From assembly GCF_002294985.1 (NCBI RefSeq), contig NZ_NSGE01000005.1, forward strand, positions 263,001-327,000: a stretch of DNA of 64,000 bases, read 5' to 3'. The notes under the pieces were generated by a model. It made no database searches. It had not been told where the DNA came from and saw only the letters and a list, made by a program, of their open reading frames with translations. The DNA comes from Mesorhizobium sp. WSM3862 (lineage in GTDB: Bacteria; Pseudomonadota; Alphaproteobacteria; Rhizobiales; Rhizobiaceae). Both the position numbers and the translations under genes were made by a program. This document shows positions 7,609-17,500 of this stretch, one piece after another. Position 1 is the first letter of the stretch; each line of letters begins with the position of its first letter.

Positions 7609-9036
7609 TTAGTGCGTCTCTGATCCGACATAGGCGATGCGCAGCATGTTGGTCGAGCCGGGCGTCCTCAGCGGCACGCCCGCCGTGATGATGACGCGGT
7701 CGCCCGGCTTGCCAAAGCCTTCTTCGAGGGCAATGCGGCAGGCGCGGTCGACCATATCGTCGAGGTCGATAGCATCCTCCGAGACCACGCAATGCGTACC
7801 CCACAGAAGCGAGAGCCGGCGCGCCGTGTTGACGATCGGCGACAGCGCCACGATCGGCACTTGCGGCCGTTCGCGCGCGGCGCGCAGACCAGTTGTTCCA
7901 GAGGCGGTGTAGGAAATGATCGCCGACAGTTTCAGCGTCTCCGCGATCTCGCGCGCAGCGAGCGAAATGGCGTCGGCCCCGGTCGCTTCCGGTTCCGAGC
8001 GCTGGGCGTTGATGATGCCGGCATAAGTCGGGTCGGCTTCGACCTTTGTGGCGATGCGGTTCATCATCGCGACCGCCTCGACCGGGTAGGCGCCGGCGGC
8101 GGATTCGGCCGAAAGCATGATCGCGTCCGCGCCTTCGAAGACGGCGATCGACACATCCGAGACCTCCGCGCGGGTCGGCACGGGTGCGGTGATCATCGAT
8201 TCCAGCATCTGGGTCGCGATCACCACCGGTTTGCCGGCGCGGCGGGCGGCTCGCGTGATCTGCTTCTGGATGCCGGGCACGGCCTCGAGCGGCATCTCGA
8301 CGCCGAGATCGCCGCGCGCGACCATCAGCGCGTCGGAGAGTTCGATGATCTCGGCCAGGCGCGCCACCGCCTGCGGCTTTTCGATCTTGGCCATGATGAG
8401 GGCCCGGCCGCGCGCGATCTTGCGCGCTTCGGCCAGATCCTCCGGCCGCTGCACGAACGACAGCGCCACCCAGTCGACGCTTGCCGCCAGCACCGCGTCG
8501 AGATCGGCGCGGTCCTTCTCGGTCAGCGCGCCGACCGGCAGATCGGTGTCGGGCAGGCTGACGCCCTTCTTGTCGGAGATGCCGGTGCCGGCGACCACCG
8601 TGCAGGTGATCGACTTGCCGTCGCTCTTGACCGCCTTGAGCTCCAGCTTGCCGTCATCGATCAAAAGACGGTGACCGGCCTCGACCGAGTTCAGGATTTC
8701 CGGATGCGGCAGGTAGACGCGCTTCGACGTGCCGGGTTCCGGACTGTCATCCAGCGTGAAGGTCTGGCCGACGGTCAGTGCTTCCCTGCCATTGGCGAAC
8801 TTGCCGACCCTGAGCTTTGGCCCCTGCAGATCGGCGAGAATGCCGATCGGCCGCGCGACCGCCGCCTCGACGGCCCGGATGCGGCCGACAAGCGTGCGCA
8901 TCAGCTCATGGTCGGTATGGCTCATATTGATGCGGAAGACGTCGGCGCCTGCCTCGAAGAGCTTTCGCAGCATCTCCTCGGAGGAGGAAGCCGGACCGAT
9001 GGTGGCGAGGATCTTGACCTTGCGGTTGCGTCTCAT
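7609..9036 (-). CDS. pyk: Pyruvate kinase
   Basis: 475-aa pyruvate kinase, which converts phosphoenolpyruvate and ADP to pyruvate and ATP. The N-terminus KVKILATIGPASSS, the nucleotide/phosphate region FRINMSHTDHE, the catalytic lysine motif IMAKIEKPQAV, the metal-binding ARGDLGVEMPLE and the C-terminal AGVPLRTPGSTN are all canonical, and the length is normal. The start overlaps the stop of the upstream DUF1036 gene by 4 nt (ATGA), so the two are co-translated. The 150-nt gap downstream has no gene. Confidence 0.98.
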   Translation of the reverse strand: MRRNRKVKILATIGPASSSEEMLRKLFEAGADVFRINMSHTDHELMRTLVGRIRAVEAAVARPIGILADLQGPKLRVGKFANGREALTVGQTFTLDDSPEPGTSKRVYLPHPEILNSVEAGHRLLIDDGKLELKAVKSDGKSITCTVVAGTGISDKKGVSLPDTDLPVGALTEKDRADLDAVLAASVDWVALSFVQRPEDLAEARKIARGRALIMAKIEKPQAVARLAEIIELSDALMVARGDLGVEMPLEAVPGIQKQITRAARRAGKPVVIATQMLESMITAPVPTRAEVSDVSIAVFEGADAIMLSAESAAGAYPVEAVAMMNRIATKVEADPTYAGIINAQRSEPEATGADAISLAAREIAETLKLSAIISYTASGTTGLRAARERPQVPIVALSPIVNTARRLSLLWGTHCVVSEDAIDLDDMVDRACRIALEEGFGKPGDRVIITAGVPLRTPGSTNMLRIAYVGSETH

Positions 9037-9551
9037 TGATTGTTCGTTCCCGGAGCGGGGGCCGCTGGCGCGCCGCCCGTTGCGGGCTCGTCAGTCAGCT
9101 GGACCATCCAGCTTGCCTGCTCGCCCGTGTCATATTCCTGAAATCCGGCGCGCTGAAAGCCCCGGGCGACGCAATCATTCACGCCGGCAATCTTGAACTC
9201 TTTTTCGGCGACGCACATGTTGATCGGGCCGTCCCAACGTCCGCCGCGCTCGGCGTCTTCTGCATAAAGATAGTAAAACCTTGATGACAGCGGCCCCTCG
9301 ATCAGCGTCTTGCAGGTCGATCCCTCGATGTGCCACCAGCCCTCGGTGATCCAACCGGCCTTCGCCCGATAGCCGATGCCGACGCCGACCAGGTTCTGCG
9401 TCGCGTTGCAGACGCGGAAGTCGGCGCGCGCCGGCGAGGTCGCGGCGAGCGCGCACAGGCCCGCGCCAAAGATCAGGAGCGGCAGGCTCAGGCGCTTGCG
9501 CAGCCTGCCGGCGCAACCCAATCCAAAACCCTTGGCGAACCACATCTGCAT
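9033..9551 (-). CDS. DUF1036 exported protein
   Basis: 172-aa protein with a long signal peptide (a basic n-region to about residue 23, a hydrophobic core, cleavage near ARA-D at 44) and a DUF1036 domain: FRVCNATQNLVGVGIGYRAKAGWITEGWW, then CKTLIEGPLSSRFYYLYAED. Four conserved cysteines could form two disulfides. The tail is proline/alanine-rich. It is co-transcribed upstream of pyk with a 4-nt overlap, an arrangement I recall in many Rhizobiales, but no function in glycolysis is known. A shorter start inside the n-region (near the second basic cluster) is possible. Confidence 0.87.
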   Translation of the reverse strand: MQMWFAKGFGLGCAGRLRKRLSLPLLIFGAGLCALAATSPARADFRVCNATQNLVGVGIGYRAKAGWITEGWWHIEGSTCKTLIEGPLSSRFYYLYAEDAERGGRWDGPINMCVAEKEFKIAGVNDCVARGFQRAGFQEYDTGEQASWMVQLTDEPATGGAPAAPAPGTNNQ

Positions 9552-9765
9552 CGTCGAAGCACCTTTTCAGCAAACTCCGGGCGCATGTCAACGCGCCGTT
9601 TTATTCAATTCCAATCGATTTAGAAGGGTCCGGTGGACGATTTGGCGTCCCATCCGGGATTCTTTGCAGAAACCGTGGCCAAACAACGGCATTGCGCCTC
9701 AGTCCTCTTCGTGGAATGACGATACCACCCCGCCCGGACGCCAGCGAACAGACCGTTTTCAGCCG

Positions 9766-10563
9766 ATGACCCGATCCACAGCTTTCGCGCCCTTCGACAT
9801 CGTCGAGGGCGACCGCAAGAAGGGCATCGTGCTTCTGGCCGATCACGCCCGTCGCGACCTGCCGGAAGAGTATGGCAGCCTCGGCCTGCCGGCTGCCGAG
9901 TTCGAGCGCCACATCGCCTATGACATCGGCGTCGAGACGGTGACGCGCGAGTTGGCGGCGGCGCTCAATGCGCCGGCCGTGCTGGCCGGCTTCTCCCGCC
10001 TTCTGATCGACCCCAACCGGGGCGAGGACGACCCGACGCTGATCCGCCAGCTCTATGACGGCACCGTCGTGCCCGGAAACTATCCCATGGCCGCCGAGGA
10101 GCGGGAGAGACGGCTCGACCGCTTCTATCGCCCCTATCACGACGCCGTCGGGGCCATGATTTCCTCGGTGGCGCAGGCCTCCGGCAAAGCGCCGTTCATC
10201 TTCTCGGTGCATTCCTTCACCCCTCGCATGCAAGGCTTTATCCGCCCCTGGCATGTCGGCATCTTGTGGGACCGCGACGACCGCGTTGCGAGGCCGCTGA
10301 TCGACCTGCTGGCCGAAGACAAGGCGCTCATCGTTGGCGACAACGAGCCCTATGACGGCGCGCTGCGCGGCGACACCATGTTCCGCCATGCCATCGTCAA
10401 CGGCTATGCCCATGCCCTGCTCGAGATCCGCCAGGACCTGATCGCCGACCGCGCTGGCGCTGTTCAATGGGCGGAGCGATTGGCTCCGATCGTTGACGCC
10501 GTCGACCGGCGTGCCGATATACACGAGGTGAAGATGTTCGGCTCGCGCACCGGGCCGGCCTAA
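9766..10563 (+). CDS. N-formylglutamate amidohydrolase family protein
   Basis: 265-aa protein of the N-formylglutamate amidohydrolase (HutG-like) family, zinc-dependent enzymes related to carboxypeptidases. Visible motifs include LLADHARRDLPEEYG, the conserved acidic region YDIGVETVTREL, LIDPNRGEDD and FSVHSFTPRMQG; the His and Asp/Glu residues in these would bind metal. No other histidine-utilisation gene is nearby, so the physiological substrate may not be N-formylglutamate. ATG 9766 is the start that opens on the family N-terminus. A DUF1244 gene follows after 29 nt, a pairing that I believe is conserved in rhizobia. Confidence 0.88.
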   Translation: MTRSTAFAPFDIVEGDRKKGIVLLADHARRDLPEEYGSLGLPAAEFERHIAYDIGVETVTRELAAALNAPAVLAGFSRLLIDPNRGEDDPTLIRQLYDGTVVPGNYPMAAEERERRLDRFYRPYHDAVGAMISSVAQASGKAPFIFSVHSFTPRMQGFIRPWHVGILWDRDDRVARPLIDLLAEDKALIVGDNEPYDGALRGDTMFRHAIVNGYAHALLEIRQDLIADRAGAVQWAERLAPIVDAVDRRADIHEVKMFGSRTGPA

Positions 10564-10592
10564 AAAACGACCGAGAGGCCGGGGACCACGAA

Positions 10593-10901
10593 ATGACCGA
10601 ACTCAGCGAAGAACGGAAACGCGATTTCGAGGCCGCCGCCTTCCGCCGGCTGGTCGAGCATCTGCGCGCACGCGGCGACGTCCAGAACATCGACCTGATG
10701 AACCTGGCCGGCTTCTGCCGCAACTGCCTGTCGAACTGGTATCGCGAGGCGGCCGAGGCCGACGGCATTGCGCTGACAAAGGACGAATCGCGCGAGATCA
10801 TCTACGGCATGCCCTATGCCGAATGGCAGGCGCTCAACCAGACCGAAGCCTCCGAGGCCAGGAAAGCTGAGTTCGAGGCCAGGCGGCCGAAGGATCATTG
10901 A
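10593..10901 (+). CDS. DUF1244 domain protein
   Basis: 102-aa cytoplasmic protein matching DUF1244, a small helical family widespread in alpha- and gammaproteobacteria. The signature is GFCRNCLSNWYREAAE followed by IYGMPYAEWQ. The two cysteines in CRNC could bind metal or be redox-active. It is 29 nt downstream of the amidohydrolase gene on the same strand and likely co-transcribed with it. No experimental function is known to me. The charged C-terminus (EARKAEFEARRPKDH) is predicted to be helical. Confidence 0.9.
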   Translation: MTELSEERKRDFEAAAFRRLVEHLRARGDVQNIDLMNLAGFCRNCLSNWYREAAEADGIALTKDESREIIYGMPYAEWQALNQTEASEARKAEFEARRPKDH

Positions 10902-11130
10902 ACGGTCCTATTTGGCTCGCCCCTGCTGCTTTGTCATCCCAAGGTCTGCGCGCGTCGCTTCGCTCCTGCTTCGCCCATGGATGGCGAAGGAGGCGTTTCG
11001 GCCAAATCTCCAAAGTAGGGCCCATTCCTCACAGGTCCGCGCCTCTTGGTCCAACGCTTCTGCCAGAGCGCTTCTTGACTACAAATTGAATCGATCTAAT
11101 TTGCCGCGCAAAGCATTCGGACTTCAAACC

Positions 11131-12312
11131 ATGAGCGTGCAAACTACAAGGCAAGCCGCGACGCGCGGCCGCTGGGCCGTTGCCGGCATTTTCCTGGCCA
11201 ATGGCTTTCTCACCGGCAGCTGGGCGCCGCAGATCCCGGTGTTTCTGACCCGGCTGGACATCTCGAAATTCACGCTCGGCCTGCTGATCCTGTTGTTTGG
11301 TGTCGGCGCGGTGATGGCGATGACCTGGTGCGGCCATCTCATTTCCAGGCACGGCTCGCGCCCCGTGCTGCGCTGGTTCGGCATCTGCGGCAGTTTCGGC
11401 CTGCTGGTCGTGGCACTTGCGCCCAACGTGCCGCTCGCGGCCCTCGCGATGCTCGTCTTCGGCGGCTCGATCGGCGGCATGGACGTCGCCATGAATTCCA
11501 ACGCGGTGATCGTCGAACGACGGCTCTCCCGCGCCATCATGTCGTCCTCGCATGGCTTCTGGAGCCTCGGCGGCTTCGCCGGCGGCGCGCTTGGTGGCTA
11601 CTCCATTCAGAACTACGGCTATCTCGCGCATGCGATTGCGGTGACGGCGCTCGCCTTTTTGGTCATCGCCTTTGCTGTTGGCTACCTCATCGCCGACGAC
11701 AGGCCGCAGGCCGCCGGGCATCAGAAATTTACGCTGCCGCGGAACACAATTGTCTATCTGGTCGGGTTGATGGCGCTGCTCACCATGGTCTCAGAGGGCG
11801 CCGTACTTGACTGGGCCGCGCTCTACCTCCAGCAGGAGCTCGGCGCCGACCTTGCGATTGCCGGCCTCGCCTATGCTGCCTTCTCCGGCGTCATGGCGCT
11901 CATGCGCTTTCTCGGCGACGGCGTGCGCAACCGCTTCGGCGCGGTGGCGACGCTGCGCGGCTCGGCGCTTGTCGCTGCCGCCGGCATGCTCGTGGCCGGC
12001 CTCTCCCCCTCGCCTTATCTTGCCATTGCCGCTTTCGCCTTCTGCGGTTTCGGCATCGCCAATATGGTGCCGATCCTGTTTTCGGCCGGCGGCAACCAGG
12101 AAGGCTTGTCTTCCGGCACCGGCATGAGCGTCGTCACCACCATGGGCTATTCAGGAATCCTGGTGGCGCCGTCGGCGATCGGCTTCGTCGCCGAGCAATC
12201 GAGCTTCGGCCCGATCTTCGTCGCGCTTTCCGGCCTGCTGGTCATCGTGCTGTTGATGGCGAACCTCGCTCACCGCGCCGAATTCGCCGCCGAGCCTGCG
12301 CCGGCGGAGTAG
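11131..12312 (+). CDS. MFS transporter
   Basis: 393-aa major facilitator with about 12 hydrophobic segments. The start at ATG 11131 places a short cytosolic N-terminus (MSVQTTRQAATRGRWAV) before TM1, and the loop after TM2 has the degenerate MFS motif GHLISRHGSRPVLRW. It resembles the FucP/YbjJ-like group of carriers (NGFLTGSWAPQIP; SSSHGFWSLGGFAGGALGG). Substrate unknown. Its last 43 nt overlap the end of the convergent LysR gene, so the two transcripts would be antisense to each other there. The 229-nt gap upstream has no gene; part of it looks like a dispersed repeat (GCGTCGCTTCGCTCCTGCTT). Confidence 0.88.
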   Translation: MSVQTTRQAATRGRWAVAGIFLANGFLTGSWAPQIPVFLTRLDISKFTLGLLILLFGVGAVMAMTWCGHLISRHGSRPVLRWFGICGSFGLLVVALAPNVPLAALAMLVFGGSIGGMDVAMNSNAVIVERRLSRAIMSSSHGFWSLGGFAGGALGGYSIQNYGYLAHAIAVTALAFLVIAFAVGYLIADDRPQAAGHQKFTLPRNTIVYLVGLMALLTMVSEGAVLDWAALYLQQELGADLAIAGLAYAAFSGVMALMRFLGDGVRNRFGAVATLRGSALVAAAGMLVAGLSPSPYLAIAAFAFCGFGIANMVPILFSAGGNQEGLSSGTGMSVVTTMGYSGILVAPSAIGFVAEQSSFGPIFVALSGLLVIVLLMANLAHRAEFAAEPAPAE

Positions 12313-13184
12313 CGCTTCAGCTCTTCATGCAGGAAATCCGCCACGCGGCGGATCCGCATGCTGGTGCGCACGTCACGGTGCATTGCCAGCCACACCGGCA
12401 GCACGGGCAAGGGAACCTCCGGCAACAGCTTCTCCAGTCGAGGATCGCGGCTAGCGAGCGGCTCCTGGCCGATGCCGATGCCATTGCCGGCCCGCACCGC
12501 TTCCCACAGCACGATCTGGTTGTCGGTCCTGAAGCGGAAGTTGCTGCGGCTGACCGGGATGCCAAACGCGGTAAGGCCGCGAACGATCTCATCGCTGCGG
12601 TCGAATCCGACCAAAGGATGGTCGACGAGATCGCTCGGCTTCTGCGGGCGTCCATGCCGGTCGAGATAGGATTTCGCAGCACATATGCAGAGCGCGATAT
12701 CCGTGACCTTGCGCGCCATCAGCTCGTTCTGCGCCGGCCTGACCATGCGGATGGCGATGTCGGCGTCGCGCCGCAGCAGGTTCTCGACCTGGTTGGAAGC
12801 GACGATCTCGACCTCGATGCCCGGCTCTTCCTCGCCAAGGCGCGCCGTCATCTGCGGCAGCACGCAGGCCGCAACCACCTCCGAGGCAGCGATGCGCACC
12901 GTACCCTCGATCGCCTCGACCGAGCCCAGCGCAAGCAATGAGAATGCATTGGCCTGCTCGCTGACTGCCTTTCCGCGCTCGTAGAGTGCGCTGCCTGCCT
13001 CCGTCAGTTCGTAGCCGCGCCGCCCGCGCCGGAACAGCGTGACGCCGAGCGCCTGCTCCAGCTCGGCGATGTGGCGGCCGAGCGTGGGCTGGCTTGATGC
13101 GAGCTGGCGCGCGGCGGCCGAAAGGCTGCCGGTCTCGGCCACCGCGACGAAGCTCTTGATCAGATTCCAGTCGAATTCATTCAT
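12270..13184 (-). CDS. LysR family transcriptional regulator
   Basis: 304-aa LysR regulator. The N-terminal winged helix-turn-helix (residues 3-62: FVAVAETGSLSAAARQLASS...LEQALGVTLFRR) is followed by an effector-binding domain beginning VRIAASEVVAACVLP. The gene is divergent from the NAD-binding epimerase-like gene at 13280, its most likely target, with 95 bp between the starts. An ATTC-N6-GAAT repeat overlaps the regulator's own start (13183-13196) and might be an autoregulatory half-site, but no clear T-N11-A box stands out. Its 3' end overlaps the MFS gene tail to tail by 43 bp. Effector unknown. Confidence 0.93.
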   Translation of the reverse strand: MNEFDWNLIKSFVAVAETGSLSAAARQLASSQPTLGRHIAELEQALGVTLFRRGRRGYELTEAGSALYERGKAVSEQANAFSLLALGSVEAIEGTVRIAASEVVAACVLPQMTARLGEEEPGIEVEIVASNQVENLLRRDADIAIRMVRPAQNELMARKVTDIALCICAAKSYLDRHGRPQKPSDLVDHPLVGFDRSDEIVRGLTAFGIPVSRSNFRFRTDNQIVLWEAVRAGNGIGIGQEPLASRDPRLEKLLPEVPLPVLPVWLAMHRDVRTSMRIRRVADFLHEELKRYSAGAGSAANSAR

Positions 13185-13279
13185 TCGTTTTTGAATAACA
13201 GAGTGCCAGCCTTAGTCAATTTCCATTCGGCTTTGAAGAGGTCAAATTAAGCGGGCAAACACAAAAACGGAGACGAACA

Positions 13280-14236
13280 ATGACCAAGATCGCAATTCTG
13301 GGCGCCAATGGCCGGCTCGGACGCGTGGTTGCCAAGGCCTTCATCGACGCCGGTTTTGACGTCCGCGCCGTCACCCGCACCGGCAAGGTGCCGGCCGAGC
13401 TCAAGGGTGCTATTGCCGTCGCCGGCGACGCTCTGGACCGCCAGTCGCTGATCCGGGCCACGCGAGACGTCGACATCATCTTCAATGGCCTGAACCCGAT
13501 CTATACCGACTGGGACAAATGCCTTCCGATGGCCGAGAACGTCATGGCAGCCTGTCGGGCGAACGGCGCGCTGCATCTTTTCCCGGGCACTGTCTATAAT
13601 TACGGCTCGCCGATGCCGCAGGTGATCACCGAGGAAACGCCTTTCCATCCTACCACCGACAAGGGCCGCATCCGCGTCGCCATGGAGGAGCTTTTCCGTC
13701 GCGAAGCCGATGCGGGCCGCGTGCGCACCATTCTGCTTAGGGCCGGCGACTTCTTCGGCGGCACCGGCAGCGGCGGCTGGTTCGACCTCGTCGTCGCCGC
13801 CAAGATGGCAAAGGGGGTCTACACCGCCGCCGGCCCGGCCAAGCTCGTGCACGAATGGGCCTATCTGCCCGACTTCGCGGTGGCTTTTGTCGCACTGGCG
13901 CGCAATCTCGATAAGCTCGGCTTTTACGAGGCCATCAATTTCCCCGGCCACGCCGTCACCGATCTCGACATCCAGGCCGCCGCCGAAAAGGCGCTCGGCC
14001 GCAAGCTGAAACTCACCTTCATGCCCTGGTGGGTGTTGCGCGCCGGCAGCCCGTTCGTAACCATGTGGCGCGAGATCGTCTCGATGTCCTACCTGCGCTT
14101 CGAGCCGCACCGGCTGGCGTCAGCGCGGCTGGAAGAGGTCATCGACGAAATCCCGCACACCCCGCTCGACCGAGCAGTGGCGGAAGCCATGCAGGACATC
14201 GGCATAGCCGTCGCGCCCACGCGTCAGGCCGCCTGA
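13280..14236 (+). CDS. NAD(P)-binding epimerase/dehydratase-like protein
   Basis: 318-aa Rossmann-fold protein of the extended/atypical SDR class (NAD-dependent epimerase/dehydratase family). The nucleotide-binding motif GANGRLGRVV is at residues 8-17, and the substrate part has LHLFPGTVYNYG and LRAGDFFGG. The classical YxxxK dyad is not evident: TVYNYG has tyrosines but no Lys four residues on, so it may be an atypical SDR without standard catalysis. ATG 13280 has GGAG 8 nt upstream. Divergent from a LysR gene, which probably controls it. Substrate unknown. Confidence 0.85.
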   Translation: MTKIAILGANGRLGRVVAKAFIDAGFDVRAVTRTGKVPAELKGAIAVAGDALDRQSLIRATRDVDIIFNGLNPIYTDWDKCLPMAENVMAACRANGALHLFPGTVYNYGSPMPQVITEETPFHPTTDKGRIRVAMEELFRREADAGRVRTILLRAGDFFGGTGSGGWFDLVVAAKMAKGVYTAAGPAKLVHEWAYLPDFAVAFVALARNLDKLGFYEAINFPGHAVTDLDIQAAAEKALGRKLKLTFMPWWVLRAGSPFVTMWREIVSMSYLRFEPHRLASARLEEVIDEIPHTPLDRAVAEAMQDIGIAVAPTRQAA

Positions 14237-14300
14237 GCAAAGAACAACCTCAAGATGAAAACGGCCGGACTTGAAGGCCCGGCCGCAAATCGTCGTCGGT

Positions 14301-14459
14301 TCAGATCCTGCCCATCAAAAGCAGGATCAGCAACACCACCAGAATGACTCCCACAATCCCCGAAGGCCCATAGCCCCAAGACCGCGAGTGCGGCCATGCC
14401 GGCACGGCGCCGATCAGGATCAGGATCAGGATTATTACGAGAATTGTACCGATCGTCAT
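14301..14459 (-). CDS. DUF3309 miniprotein
   Basis: 52-aa, very hydrophobic protein with two membrane segments (residues 3-18 and 33-50) linked by a short loop (PAWPHSRSWGYGPSG). This is the DUF3309 signature, a family of tiny membrane proteins common in Rhizobiales. ATG 14459 follows GAGG with normal spacing; a longer version starting at 14498 would add residues that lack the family pattern. Role unknown; in several alphaproteobacteria such miniproteins are stress-induced, which is only suggestive here. Confidence 0.8.
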   Translation of the reverse strand: MTIGTILVIILILILIGAVPAWPHSRSWGYGPSGIVGVILVVLLILLLMGRI

Positions 14460-14501
14460 TGAAAATCCTCGCCGTCTGGTTGAACTTCGAGGGAACAATG
14501 C

Positions 14502-14534
14502 AAAAAGCCGCCCGGTAGTTCCCGAGCGGCTTTT
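14502..14534 (-). terminator. Rho-independent terminator of the RND operon
   Basis: AAAAGCCGC (14503-14511) pairs with GCGGCTTTT (14526-14534). On the minus strand the stem is followed by five T residues. It lies 25 nt after the stop of the RND permease gene, and so ends the adaptor-permease transcript just before the DUF3309 gene. Confidence 0.8.
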
Positions 14535-14558
14535 ATGTACCTGAGTTGCGAAGTGGCT

Positions 14559-17500
14559 CTACTCGGCGGCTTTCGGGAAGGCGACCGCCGGCTCGGCATT
14601 GGCTTCCGCTACCGGCTCGCCTGTCGGGAGCTCGCCCTTGCCGCGGCGGAACAGGCGGCTGAGCCAGCCACGCCGGGCGCCGGGCTTCACCTTGGCGCGG
14701 GTGAACACCATCAGCATCGAGGGCGTCACCACCAGCGTCAGCAAGGTGGCGAAGGACAGGCCGAAGACGATCGCCGATGACAGCGAAATCCACCATTGCG
14801 TCGACGGCGCGTTGATCGTCGTCTCGTGATGGAAGATTTCGAGGCCGAGGCCGAAGGCGATCGGCAGCACGCCGAGGATGGCCGACACCGCCGTCAACAC
14901 CACGGGCCGCGCGCGCTCGCGGCAGGTCTGCAGCACGGCATCCATCTTGTCCCAGCCTTCCTCGCGCAGCCGGTCATAGGTGTCGATGAGAACGATGTTG
15001 TTGTTCACCACCACGCCGGCAAGCGCAATGACGCCGATGCCCGACATGACGATGCCGAAGGCCTCGCCCGTCAGAAGCAGCCCGAGGAACACGCCGATCG
15101 TCGCCATGACGACGCAGGACAGAACAAGCCACACGCTGGTGAACTTGTTGAACTGCGCGAGCAGCACCAGGAAGATCAGGAAGATCGCGGCGCCGAAGGC
15201 CTTGCTGAGGAAGGCGCTGGCTTCCGCGCTGTCCTCGTTGGAGCCAGCAAGCTTCCAGCGTATGCCGCTGCCGAGATCCATGTCGGCCACGGCCTTGGTG
15301 ACTTCCGCCTGCACCGCTGCCACTTGCGCGCCGGCGCTGACATTGGCTTGCACCACCACGGTGCGCGCGCCGTCGATGCGGTTGAGGACGCTGACTGTCG
15401 GCTCGGGCTTCCTGACCACGAAGTTCGAGATCGGCACCGAGCCTTGCGAGGTCTGCACCCTGAGCTCGTCGAGCGTCGAGAGCGTGCGCCGGTCTTCCGG
15501 CAGACGCAGGCGAATGTCGACGGCGTCGTCGGCGCCGGCCGGCCGGTATTCCGACAGCTTGAGGCCGTTCGTCACCAGCTGCACCACCGTGCCCACCGAG
15601 GTCGGGCTGATGCCGTATTGCGCCGCCTTGGCGCGATCGACCTCAAGCGCCCAGTCGACACCGGGCGGCGGCAGGCCGTCGGAAACATCGATCACGTTGG
15701 GGACCTTGGCGATGCGCGCGGCGACGGCGCGCGCCTTGTCGTCGAGCCCGGCCGGGTCGGCGGCCGAAAGCCTGATCTGGATCGGCTTGCCGGTCGGCGG
15801 GCCGGCCTCCGGCACGCGCACTTCGACGTCGACCCCGGGAATGCCGGCCATGACGCCACGCAAATCGTCGAGGATCTGGTTGGCGGACTTGCGCTCGCGC
15901 CAGTCGACGAATTCGTACTGGATCACCCCGACCACGTCTTCCGGGATGTCCTGGCCGCCGCCTTGCGTCTTGCCGACGCGCGTATAGACCGATTTCACGC
16001 CCGGCCAGCCGAGCAGGCGGCGTTCCGCCGTCTTGGTTGCGGCGTCCATTTCGGCAAGCGAAAGGTTGCCCCGGGCGTGCACATAGAGCAGGCCATAATC
16101 CGGCTCGACGCTGGGGAAGAACTCGACGCCGGCGCCGTATTTCGAATAGGCGAAACCGACGCCGACCAGCAAGCCGACGGTGAGCAGGATGACGGTGATC
16201 GGGAAACGCACCGCCTGCTTGACCAGCGCCATATACCAGCCGTCGCGACCGCTGTCCTCGTGATGCGCCGGCGCCTTGGCGAAGATCGCGCCCAGCGTCG
16301 GCGCGAAGACCAGCGCATAGAGCATCGAGGCCGACAGCGTCACGATCAGCGTGATCGGCATGTACTTCATGAAGTCGCCGATGATGCCGGGCCAGAAGAG
16401 CAGCGGCGAGAAGGCGGCGATGCGCGTCATCGTCGCTGCGATGACCGGGCCGGCCATGCGCTTGGCGGCTAGCGCGAAGGCATCGGCCTTCGGCATGCCC
16501 TCGCTCATGCGCCGCTCGGCGAATTCAGTGACGATGATGGCATCGTCGACCAGCATGCCGACCGCCAGGATGAGGCTGAACAGCACGATCATGTTGATCG
16601 TGTAGCCCATCATCGCAAGCAGCAGGATGCCGATCAGGAAGGACGACGGAATGGCGAGGCCGATGAGCAGCGAGGCGCGTCCCGACAGCGCGTAGAGGAT
16701 GACGATGAACACCAGGATGACCGCGATCATCACATGGTTCTGCAGGTCGCCCAAAAGCTGGTTGACGAAGACCGACTTGTCCTGCGTGTAGGTGACGTGC
16801 ATGCCTTCCGGCATCGTCTTGATGAAGGTGTCGGACACTTCCCGAACATGGTTCAGCGTGTCGATCAGGTTGGCGCCGATGCGCTTCTTCACCTCGATGG
16901 CGATCGCCGGCTTGCCGTCGAGGCGGGTCACCGTCTCGGCGTCCTTGAAGGTGGAGCGGATGGTGGCGACGTCCTTGGCCTGCACCACGGCATTGGGCGT
17001 GGCGACGACCGGCAGCTTGGCGACGTCCTCGGGCGTCTCGATGAGCGACGGCACCTTGACGGCGTACTTGCCCTCGGAGCCTTCGAGATTGCCGGCCGCG
17101 ACCAGGCTGTTGGAGGCGCCGACGCCCTGGATCACTTGATCGAGCTGGAGTCCGTAGGAGGAGAGCTTCACCGGATCGATGACGACTTCAACCAGATCGT
17201 CGCGCGCGCCCTGCAGCGAGCCTTCGAGCACGCCCGGCACCTCCTCGATGCGATCACGCAATTCGCGCGCCGCCGACGTCAGCACGCGCTCCGGCACGTC
17301 GCCGGAAAGCGTGACGACGAGAACGGGGAATTCCGAGACGTTGACTTCAGTGACGGTCGGCTCCTCCGCCGCCTGCGGCAGGTCGGCCTTGGCGTCCTGC
17401 ACCTTGCTGCGCGTGTCCTGCAGCGCGGTGGCCAGATTGGTCTGCGGCTGGAACTCGACCAGCACGTAGCCGCCGCCCTGGAAGGCGGCCGAGCGCATCT

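Noticed and set aside
14796..16472. Long open frames antisense to the RND permease, purA, pyk and other genes
   Set aside because: GC-rich codon usage produces long shadow frames; their compositions (Arg/His/Asp-rich) are not protein-like.
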